From a virus: 34,229 nucleotides of DNA. The notes below the pieces were generated by a model that was given only the letters and a program-made list of their open reading frames with translations, did no database searches and was not told the origin of the DNA. Location of the stretch: positions 1-34,229 of IMG/VR virus record IMGVR_UViG_3300025094_000034; one strand, written 5' to 3'. Position 1 is the first letter of the stretch. Each line of letters starts with the position of its first letter. A program made the position numbers and the translations under genes. Below, one piece after another: positions 28,381-34,229 of this stretch.

Positions 28381-28552
28381 AGCCCCCCGGTGGCCCCTCT
28401 CCCCGGAGACGGCCAGGCTGGAGAACCGAGCCTACTGGGGCGTGGTCCTGAGGAGGCCCTATGCCGAGTTTGACCGGCTTCCCCAAGAATACCGATACCT
28501 CCACCCCGACCTTTTCCGGCACGCTGCGCGCCGCCTTGGCCGAGGCGCCTAG
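28298..28552 (+). CDS. Uncertain small reading frame overlapping gpI
   Basis: An open frame runs from within the preceding gene across the junction into gpI. The part from about 28381 looks like protein (LSPETARLENRAYWGVVL, then FDRLPQEYRYLHPDLFRHA). No good start codon exists after the previous stop: TTG at 28298 lies inside the upstream gene, and GTG at 28442 has a poor ribosome site. It overlaps the annotated ATG of gpI by 92 bp. Either this is a real small gene and gpI starts later, or a frameshifted extension of the previous gene, or not coding. Confidence 0.35.
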   Translation: MTRWWPSSTGTAPFAKARALKAPPPGPEAPRWPLSPETARLENRAYWGVVLRRPYAEFDRLPQEYRYLHPDLFRHAARRLGRGA

Positions 28553-29471
28553 CCGCATCCCCCTCCACCCCTTCGGGGAGTTCGTGGGGAACGGCACCGT
28601 CTTCCTCTACGACGAGGAGAGCCTGCAGGCGGCCCTGCGGGACCTGGCCGAGCGGGGCGTGCCCTGGGTCCTGGACTTCCACCACCAGACGGTGCGGGTG
28701 GAGGAGGGCCAGGGCCAGGAAGCCCCGGCGGCGGGCTTCATCACCGGGCTGGAGGTGGGGGATGACGGCTTCGTCTACGGCCTGGTGGAGTGGTCGGAGA
28801 CGGGACGGGAGAGGGTGAGCCGGGGGGAGTACGCCTACGTGAGCCCTGTCTTCTACTACGACCCCCGGCCCGACGAGCTGGGCAGGTACCGGGTGCTGGG
28901 CTACCACTCCTTCGCCCTCACCAACAACCCCGGCATCCGGATGCAAAAGCGCATAGAAGCGGAGGCGGACATGCTGGAGAAGCTCAGGCAGGCCCTGGGG
29001 CTCCCGCCCCAGGCCACGGAGGACGAGGCCTTCCAGGCCCTGGAGAGGACCCTGGCCGAGGCCCGGGTGGGCCGGGTGGTCCTGGAGGTGGGCCTGGGGG
29101 CCGAGGACGAGACGGAGCTGAAGGCCAAGCTCCTCAGGCTCCTGGCGGCCCAGGACGCCCTGGCGGAGCTGGAGAGGACCCGGGCGGAGCTGGAGGCCCT
29201 TAGGGCCGAGACCCGGGAGGAGAAGGCCCAAGCCCTGGTGCGGGCCGCCCTGGAGGAGGGGCGCATCCTGCCCCACCAGCGGGAGTTCTGGCTGGCCCAA
29301 GCCCGGGCCGATCTGGAGGCCGCCCGCAAGGCCCTGGAGGGGATGCCCCGGCTGGTGCCCACCAGCCTGCCCCGGGCCGAGGCCCCCAGGGCCCCCCTGG
29401 AGGAGGACCCCGCCGAGCGGCTGCGCCGGGCTCTGGGCGTGAAGGACGAGGCATGGAAGAAGTGGGGGTAG
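28461..29471 (+). CDS. Mu gpI-type protease/scaffold (336 aa)
   Basis: Head maturation protease and, in its C-terminal part, scaffold. The N-terminal domain matches the Mu_I family: RIPLHPFGEFVGNGTVFLY, then VPWVLDFHHQTV (residues about 70-81, with the conserved His pair), GFITGLEVGDDGFVYGLVEW, and YAYVSPVFYYDP. Residues 160-290 are a Leu/Glu/Arg-rich coiled coil (ELERTRAELEALRAETREEK) typical of scaffolds. The start at 28461 is uncertain; TTG 28534 would remove the overlap with the preceding frame. Confidence 0.85.
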   Translation: MPSLTGFPKNTDTSTPTFSGTLRAALAEAPSRIPLHPFGEFVGNGTVFLYDEESLQAALRDLAERGVPWVLDFHHQTVRVEEGQGQEAPAAGFITGLEVGDDGFVYGLVEWSETGRERVSRGEYAYVSPVFYYDPRPDELGRYRVLGYHSFALTNNPGIRMQKRIEAEADMLEKLRQALGLPPQATEDEAFQALERTLAEARVGRVVLEVGLGAEDETELKAKLLRLLAAQDALAELERTRAELEALRAETREEKAQALVRAALEEGRILPHQREFWLAQARADLEAARKALEGMPRLVPTSLPRAEAPRAPLEEDPAERLRRALGVKDEAWKKWG

Positions 29472-29474
29472 CGT

Positions 29475-29858
29475 ATGTTTGACACCGAGCGCTGGCTAGA
29501 CGAATACCTGATCGCCCTGCCGGTGAAGGCGAACGCCGTCATCCGGCAGGGAGCGCTGGTCATGGTCTCGGGGGGCTACGCCGAAGAGGCCGGGCCTGGC
29601 ACCGGGCGGATTGCGCTGGGCGTGGCCCAGGAGACCGTGGACAACACCGGGGGCGCCGACGGGGCCAAGGAGGTCCTGGTGCGGCGCGGGGTGTTCCGGT
29701 TTGAGAACGACCCCGCCGACCCGGTGGGGCCCACGGAGCTGGGGAAGGACGTCTACGCCACCGGGCCCAACACCGTGGCCAAAGGTGGCACGGGCCGCTC
29801 CAAGGCGGGCCGGGCCCTCCGGGTAGACGGAAGCTACGTCTGGGTGGAGGTGTGGTGA
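29475..29858 (+). CDS. Head decoration/stabilising protein candidate, DUF2190-like (127 aa)
   Basis: Beta-rich small protein with AVIRQGALVMVSGGYAEEA, ALGVAQETVDNTGG, then a RRGVFRFENDPADP segment and a Gly-rich stretch. This pattern resembles phage capsid-cementing proteins of the DUF2190 type. It lies between protease/scaffold and major capsid, the usual place for decoration proteins. ATG at 29475 follows the gpI stop by 3 bp. Confidence 0.68.
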   Translation: MFDTERWLDEYLIALPVKANAVIRQGALVMVSGGYAEEAGPGTGRIALGVAQETVDNTGGADGAKEVLVRRGVFRFENDPADPVGPTELGKDVYATGPNTVAKGGTGRSKAGRALRVDGSYVWVEVW

Positions 29859-30754
29859 TGCTGCTCAACAGGGAGAATCTCAACGCCCTCTCCCGCTCCC
29901 TCCGGGCCCTGGTCTTCCAGGCCCGGGAGGAGTACCGCCCCTTCTGGAACAGGATCGCCCTGGAGTCCAGGACGGAAGGGCGGGTGGGGGTCTACACCTG
30001 GCTGGAGGACTTCCCCACCATGCGGGAGTGGAAGGGGGAGCGCCAGGTCCAGAACCTGAGCCTCAAGACCATCAACCTGGAGAACGCCGACTGGGAGATG
30101 ACCTTCGCCATCGCCCGCAAGGACGTGGAGGACGACCTCCTGGACCAGGTGGGCGCCAACGCTCGCGAGTACGCCTTCCGCTGGGCGCAGCACGACGACT
30201 ACCTGGTGACCCAGCTCCTCCTCAAGGGCTTCAGCGCCCAGGGGCCTGACGGCGCCAACTTCTTCGGCACCCACCGGGTGGGCAAGAAGAACTACCAGAA
30301 CGCCGGCACCAACCCCCTCACCCGTGAGAGCTTCCGGGCCGCCCTGGCCGGGATGCGCAGCCTCCAGGACAGCCGGGGCTACCCCCTGGGCTTCTTCCTG
30401 GACCGCCCGCTCCTCATCGTGGGCCCCCAGCTGGCCCCCACCGCCACGGAGATCGTGGGGGTCCAAACCCTGCCGAGCGGGGGGGCCAACCCCGACTACG
30501 GGGCGGCCGAGGTCGTGGTCAACCCGTGGCTGGTGGACAGCTACGCCAGCTACTGGTTCCTGGTGGACGGCTCGCGGCCCATCAAGCCCCTCATCCTGCA
30601 GCGGCGCATGGACCCCGAGTGGGTGGCCAAGACCGACCCCGAGGACGACCACGTCTTCCGCCACAACGAGTTCGTTTTCGGCGTGTACGAGCGCAAGGCC
30701 GTGGGCTACCTCTACTGGCAGCTGGCCTACGGCTCCACCGGCGCCGGCTCCTGA
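29858..30754 (+). CDS. Major capsid protein, Mu gpT type (298 aa)
   Basis: Forms the icosahedral shell. The sequence matches the Mu gpT family: LNRENLNALSRSLRALVFQA at the N-terminus, then YTWLEDFPTMREWKGERQVQ (about 47-66), INLENADWEMTFAIARKDVE (about 72-91), ANFFGTHRVGK, and FLDRPLLIVGPQLAPTATEI. ATG at 29858 overlaps the preceding stop (TGATG); a GTG at 29852 is possible. No Cys-rich or unusual inserts. Confidence 0.92.
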   Translation: MLLNRENLNALSRSLRALVFQAREEYRPFWNRIALESRTEGRVGVYTWLEDFPTMREWKGERQVQNLSLKTINLENADWEMTFAIARKDVEDDLLDQVGANAREYAFRWAQHDDYLVTQLLLKGFSAQGPDGANFFGTHRVGKKNYQNAGTNPLTRESFRAALAGMRSLQDSRGYPLGFFLDRPLLIVGPQLAPTATEIVGVQTLPSGGANPDYGAAEVVVNPWLVDSYASYWFLVDGSRPIKPLILQRRMDPEWVAKTDPEDDHVFRHNEFVFGVYERKAVGYLYWQLAYGSTGAGS

Positions 30755-31191
30755 TGATCACCCTAGAGGACCTCCGCCACGCCCTCCCCCTGGACACCCT
30801 CCTCTACCTGGTGGACGAGGAGGGGGCGGGGGTCCTCACCCCGGAGGGGGAGGCCCGGGCCCAGGCCGCCCTCAGGGAGGCCTGGGGCGAGGTGGAGAGC
30901 TACCTGGCCCAGCGCTACGCCCTCCCCCTCCCCGCCCTGCCCGAGGTGCTGCGGGCCAAGGCGCTGGACATCGCCGTCTACCGGCTCGCCCTCAGGCGGG
31001 GCATCCGACCCGGCACCGCCGACGAGGTCCTCCTCCAGCGGTACCGGGACGCGGTGGCCTTCCTCAAGGACGTGGCCCTGGGCAAGGCCAGCCTCCCCCT
31101 TCCCCCAGCCTCCGCCCCGGCCCAGCCCAAGGGCGGGGCGAAGGTCCGGGGTACACGGATCTTTAGCCGGGAGAGCCTGGAGGACTTCTGA
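30754..31191 (+). CDS. Head completion protein, Mu gp36 (DUF1320) type (145 aa)
   Basis: Small head-tail joining protein. Helical segments AREAWGEVESYLAQRYALPL-like and LRAKALDIAVYRLALRRG (about 72-89), then QRYRDAVAFLKDVALGKASL match DUF1320. The Pro-rich tail (LPPASAPAQPKGG) precedes a basic end. ATG overlaps the capsid stop (TGATG). Order gpT-gp36-gpG matches Mu. Confidence 0.85.
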   Translation: MITLEDLRHALPLDTLLYLVDEEGAGVLTPEGEARAQAALREAWGEVESYLAQRYALPLPALPEVLRAKALDIAVYRLALRRGIRPGTADEVLLQRYRDAVAFLKDVALGKASLPLPPASAPAQPKGGAKVRGTRIFSRESLEDF

Positions 31192-31676
31192 TGGGCGTGC
31201 GGCTCAAAGGGGACTGGCAGGACCTCCACCGGCACCTCCACCGCCTCTCCGGGGGCGTCCCCGAGGCGGTGAAGCGGGCGGTGGCCGAGGGCATCCACGC
31301 CCGCACCCAGCGCCGCTTTGAGGAGAGCCGGGGGCCGGACGGCCGGCCCTGGCCGCCCCTCTCCCCGGCCACCCTCCTCGGGGAGGTGGGCCGGGACCGC
31401 GCCAAGGGAGGCCTCTCCGCCCGGGCCCAGCGGCGCGTGGCCCTGCGGAAGCCCCTCATCCGCACCGGGCGCCTCCGGGCCTCCATCGCCTGGAAGGTCG
31501 CGGGGAACGCCATCGCCGTGGGCACCAACCTGGTCTACGCCGCCATCCACCAGTTCGGGGGAAGGGCGGGCCGGGGGAGGAAGGTGCGCATCCCCGCCCG
31601 GCCTTTCCTGGGCCTCACCGAGGAGGACCGCCAAGAGGCCGAGGCCCTCCTCCTGGAGTGGCTTTCCCGGAGATGA
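31191..31676 (+). CDS. Virion morphogenesis protein, Mu gpG type (161 aa)
   Basis: Tail completion/head-tail joining protein (Phage_tail_S / gpG). Supported by the N-terminal LHRHLHRLSGGVPEAVKRAV region, RFEESRGPDGRPWPPLSPAT (conserved Trp-Pro), RLRASIAWKVAGNAIAVGTN and YAAIHQFGGRAGRGRKVRIP, then ARPFLGLTEEDRQ. This is the standard order of motifs in the family. ATG at 31191 abuts the preceding stop (overlap of one base). Confidence 0.9.
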   Translation: MGVRLKGDWQDLHRHLHRLSGGVPEAVKRAVAEGIHARTQRRFEESRGPDGRPWPPLSPATLLGEVGRDRAKGGLSARAQRRVALRKPLIRTGRLRASIAWKVAGNAIAVGTNLVYAAIHQFGGRAGRGRKVRIPARPFLGLTEEDRQEAEALLLEWLSRR

Positions 31677-32158
31677 CCGCCCCTGTGCTCGCCTACCTCA
31701 CCGAGGCCTGCGTCCACGCCGGGCTACCCCGGACCCGGGTCCTCGTGCGCCGGAGCCGCGAGGAGGCCTACCGGACGGTGCCCGCCGCCCTCCTCGCCCT
31801 AACCTCGGGGAGCCTGCGGCGGGACGGGAGCCGGGTACAGGTGGGGCCCGAGCGCACCACCCGGACCCTGTATCGCGGGCTCGTGCGGGCCCGCCTGGAA
31901 CTCTATGCCCGAAGCCAGGAGGAGCTGGACCGCCTCCTGGTGGGGGTACTCCTCTATCTCTGGCACACCCCCTTGGAAGCCGGGGGGTCCTATCAGGCCA
32001 AGCTGGACGAGATCGCCCTTTCGTATCAGGACGAAGAGGGCTTCCTCCTCCCCGAGAACGGGCTCGCCCTGGAGATCCCCGTGGAGGTCTACCTCCTGGA
32101 GGGGGTGGACTGGGTGCCCGTGGCGGTGGAGGTGGAAGGGCTCGTAGAGGAGGTGTGA
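31673..32158 (+). CDS. Probable tail terminator, Mu gp37-like position (161 aa)
   Basis: Alpha/beta protein with RRSREEAYRTVPAALLALTS, RTLYRGLVRARLELYARSQE and the beta end ALEIPVEVYLLEGVDWVPVA. Strand-helix order and size fit tail terminators (Mu gp37/gpK), and it lies between gpG and the sheath. Direct sequence similarity to DUF1834 is not evident to me. ATG at 31673 overlaps the gpG stop (ATGA). Confidence 0.65.
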   Translation: MTAPVLAYLTEACVHAGLPRTRVLVRRSREEAYRTVPAALLALTSGSLRRDGSRVQVGPERTTRTLYRGLVRARLELYARSQEELDRLLVGVLLYLWHTPLEAGGSYQAKLDEIALSYQDEEGFLLPENGLALEIPVEVYLLEGVDWVPVAVEVEGLVEEV

Positions 32159-32159
32159 C

Positions 32160-32369
32160 ATGCCCAAGGAGACCAAGGAAGTGGAGGACAAGGAGATCAC
32201 CCAGCCCGACCCCACCGTGGAGGAGCTCGCCGAACTCCTCAAGGTGGAGCCCTGGGCCCTGGCGGGCCTCCGGGTGCGGATGGGCTGGGCCGTGGGGACC
32301 CGGGTCTCCCGGGCCCAGTTTGAGCGGGCCCTGAGGGAGTTCCTCCAGGGGCCCACCGTCAAGGAGTAG
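32160..32369 (+). CDS. Small protein before the sheath gene, Mu gp38 position (69 aa)
   Basis: Acidic N-terminus (MPKETKEVEDKEITQPDPT) followed by two helices around LAELLKVEPWALAGLRVRMG and SRAQFERALREFLQG. It occupies the place of Mu gp38. The C-terminal part looks like a small helix-turn-helix fold, but a structural role is as likely. One base separates it from the previous stop. Confidence 0.62.
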   Translation: MPKETKEVEDKEITQPDPTVEELAELLKVEPWALAGLRVRMGWAVGTRVSRAQFERALREFLQGPTVKE

Positions 32370-32379
32370 GAGGTGAAGC

Positions 32380-33801
32380 GTGGCTAGACTGCCAGGAGTA
32401 TACCCCGAGATTCAGGACGGGGGCCTGGGCATCGTGGCCCCCAGCGGGGACGGCCAGCGGGTGGTGGTGGGGGTCTCCTCCAAGGGGCCCGTGAACCAGG
32501 TGGTGGGCCTCTCCGACCTCTCCCAGGTGCCCACCCTCCTCGGCACCGGCCCCCTGGCCCGGGCCGTGGCCGACCAGCTGGCCTACGGAGGCGGCCAGGT
32601 CTACGCGGTGCGGGCCGCGGGGGACATCGCGGGCAGCGTCACCGCCGGCACCGAAAACCCCGCCTCCCCCGCCGTGAGCGTGAGCGGAAGCCCCCTGGAC
32701 GCCTACGAGATCGTGGTGCGGATCGTCCGGGGCGGGGCCGTGGGCACCGCCACCTTCACCTACAGCCTGGACGGCGGGGACACCGTGAGCGCCGAGATCG
32801 TCACCGCCGCGAGCTACGACCTCCCCGGCACCGGGCTCACCTTGAACTTCGGCACCGGCACCTACACCGCGGGGGCGGTCTACCGCTTCCAGGCCACCGC
32901 CCCCAGGGCCAGCGTCTCCAGCGTCCAGGCCGCCGTGCGGGAGGCCCTCAACGCCCCCATCCTCTACGAGTACATCCAGGTGGCCCAGCCCACAGACGCC
33001 GCCATGTGGGCCGCCCTGGACGCCCTGGCCACGGAGGCGGAGGGCCGGTTCCGCTACATCTGGTTCCTCACCGAGACCGCCGCGCCGGGCAACGACGTGG
33101 ACGCCTGGGTGAACGCCAGGCTCGCGGAGAAGGCCAACTTCACCTCCAAGCGGGTCATGATCGTGGCCGCCTGGGGGGAAGTGGTGGACACCCTCAGCGG
33201 GAGGCTGGAGGTCCAGAGCCTGGCCGCCCGGGTGGGGGCCCGGATCTCCAAGAACCGGGTCCACGTCTCCCCCGCCTGGGTCCAGCTGGGACCCCTCCCC
33301 GGCGTGGTGGCCGTGGCCCCCTTCGTGCTGACGGACTACGGCAAGAAGAGCCTCTTCAACAACGCCCACGCCCTGGCCCTGGACACGGCCGGCTTCACCA
33401 CCGTCTACCGGCTCATCGGGCGGGACGGGGTCTACCTGGTGGACGGCCGCATGGCGGCGCCCCCCACCAGCGACTACCTCATCGTCCAGAACCGGAGGGT
33501 GATGGACAAGGCGGTCACCCAGGTCCGCCAGGCCCTCCTGGACTTCGTGCAGTGGCACGTGGACCCCACGGACCTGAACGCCTCCCTGGCCAGCCTCATC
33601 GCCCGGGCCAACACCCCTCTCCGGGTCATGCAGTCCCTGGGAGAGATCGCCCGTGGCCGGGTGGTGGTGCCCCCGGGCCAGGACATCCTGGCCTCCAGGA
33701 CCCTCCTCCTGCAGGTGCGGGTCGTTCCTCTGGGCTATCTCAGGGAGATAACCTTGGACATCGGCTTTGAGAACCCCTTCCTGGCCCAGGCCAAGGCGTG
33801 A
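32380..33801 (+). CDS. Tail sheath protein, Mu gpL type (473 aa)
   Basis: Contractile sheath subunit, the proof that this is a myovirus. N-terminal MARLPGVYPEIQDGGLGIV and GVSSKGPVNQVVGLSDL are typical of sheath starts. A variable beta domain lies at about 95-170, a DAAMWAALDALATEAEGRFR region follows, and the C-terminal conserved domain has GARISKNRVHVSPAWVQLG, FTTVYRLIGRDGVYLVDGRM and a terminal ITLDIGFENPF. GTG at 32380 follows AGGAGGTGA. Confidence 0.92.
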   Translation: MARLPGVYPEIQDGGLGIVAPSGDGQRVVVGVSSKGPVNQVVGLSDLSQVPTLLGTGPLARAVADQLAYGGGQVYAVRAAGDIAGSVTAGTENPASPAVSVSGSPLDAYEIVVRIVRGGAVGTATFTYSLDGGDTVSAEIVTAASYDLPGTGLTLNFGTGTYTAGAVYRFQATAPRASVSSVQAAVREALNAPILYEYIQVAQPTDAAMWAALDALATEAEGRFRYIWFLTETAAPGNDVDAWVNARLAEKANFTSKRVMIVAAWGEVVDTLSGRLEVQSLAARVGARISKNRVHVSPAWVQLGPLPGVVAVAPFVLTDYGKKSLFNNAHALALDTAGFTTVYRLIGRDGVYLVDGRMAAPPTSDYLIVQNRRVMDKAVTQVRQALLDFVQWHVDPTDLNASLASLIARANTPLRVMQSLGEIARGRVVVPPGQDILASRTLLLQVRVVPLGYLREITLDIGFENPFLAQAKA

Positions 33802-33812
33802 GGAGGTAAAAC

Positions 33813-34229
33813 ATGCCCATCAACGGCCGCTACTATGACTGGGAGCACATCAGCATCCAGGTGAAGGGCGTGCCCCTGGCCGACGTCCTCTCCATTGACT
33901 ACGAGGACTCGGAGAAGGTCAACGCCATCTTCGGCAAGGGGCGCACGCCCAGGGGCTACACCAAGGGGAACTGGGAGGGCTCGGGGAAGCTCACCCTCCT
34001 CCGCGAGGAGTACGACCGCCTCCGGGCCGCCGCCCCCGAGGGGAACGTCTACAAGCTTGACCCCTTTGACATCGTCATCTCCTACGACAAGGGCAACGGC
34101 ACCGCCGTCACCGACACCCTGAAGGACTGCCTCTTCACCAAGCGCTCCTTCGGCGGGGTGGAGCAGGACACGGAGCGGATCACCGTGGAGCTGGAGTTCG
34201 TGGTGCTCGGGGAGATCCAGCACGGCTAG
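33813..34229 (+). CDS. Tail tube protein, Mu gpM type (138 aa)
   Basis: Forms the inner tube through which DNA passes. Features: N-terminal MPINGRYYDWEHISIQVKG, LSIDYEDSEKVNAIFGKG (conserved in Mu-like tubes), then YTKGNWEGSGKLTLLREEYD and the C-terminal beta strands CLFTKRSFGGVEQD and ITVELEFVVLGEIQ. ATG at 33813 after GAGGTAA, 11 bp beyond the sheath stop. The stop is the last codon of the window; a tape-measure chaperone would be expected next, outside. Confidence 0.9.
   Translation: MPINGRYYDWEHISIQVKGVPLADVLSIDYEDSEKVNAIFGKGRTPRGYTKGNWEGSGKLTLLREEYDRLRAAAPEGNVYKLDPFDIVISYDKGNGTAVTDTLKDCLFTKRSFGGVEQDTERITVELEFVVLGEIQHG

Noticed and set aside
1-34229. CRISPR array
   Set aside because: No regularly spaced direct repeats of 25-40 bp were seen. 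The only short-repeat array is the irregular, coding GTTCGG set.
1-34229. tRNA genes
   Set aside because: No cloverleaf with a GTTCGA-type T arm and CCA end was found; the GTTCGG copies at 20 kb lack any tRNA context.
1-34229. Mu-type attachment ends and 5-bp target duplication
   Set aside because: No pair of inverted TG...CA ends with repeated transposase sites could be matched within the window; both window ends are inside phage gene clusters.

Overview
The window is a Mu-like transposable phage with a contractile (myovirus) tail, most likely a prophage in a Thermus chromosome. The host call rests on very high GC, strong GAG/CTG/GCC codon preference, several apparently leaderless promoters (a TAnnnT box 7-8 nt before the start codon), and an intact GC-rich RNase P RNA gene of Thermus type. 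Nearly every gene of a Mu-type virion can be placed. Both ends of the window coincide with stop codons of phage genes, so neither prophage end is shown to lie inside it.

Layout. (1) 1-8718, minus strand, tail module: M23 peptidase, tape measure, hub and baseplate genes (gp44-gp48 type), tail fibre, small protein, tail assembly chaperone. (2) 8843-13037, accessory region: DUF2335 membrane protein and small partner; a broken second M23 gene fused to the C-terminal remnant of a DNA methyltransferase; an antirepressor-like gene; two tandem HTH proteins; a DUF4352 surface protein. (3) 13113-13490, rnpB (minus). (4) 13789-19313, minus, packaging and head-entry module: membrane proteins, winged-helix protein, small and large terminase, portal, gpF, small protein. 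(5) 19384-27219, minus, early operon: Ner/Cro-like HTH, MuA-type transposase, MuB-type ATPase and about a dozen small overlapping genes, ending with a membrane-anchored winged-helix protein and a 150-aa protein. (6) 27359-28021, plus, LexA/CI-type repressor. (7) 28111-34229, plus, head and tail-shaft module: membrane protein, gpI protease/scaffold, decoration protein, gpT capsid, gp36, gpG, tail terminator candidate, sheath, tube.

How it works together. An operator palindrome at 27251-27275 lies between the repressor and the leftward early operon. Modules 1, 4 and 7 and the broken M23 copy are each preceded by the same cassette: a near-consensus -35/-10 promoter with a 17-nt spacer, a conserved GTG, and a strong GC hairpin. 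These four copies (three almost identical) look like the late promoters that coordinate the separated modules.

Two things stand out. The gene at 19829-20695 carries 20 exact GTTCGG/CCGAAC hexamers in 469 bp, in all reading frames and against the normal codon preference, which points to a DNA-level site array inside a gene for a membrane-anchored DNA-binding protein. Second, the head/sheath module is inverted and placed beyond the repressor, while the place where Mu-type gene order would put it (between gpF and the tail module) is occupied by rnpB and accessory genes.
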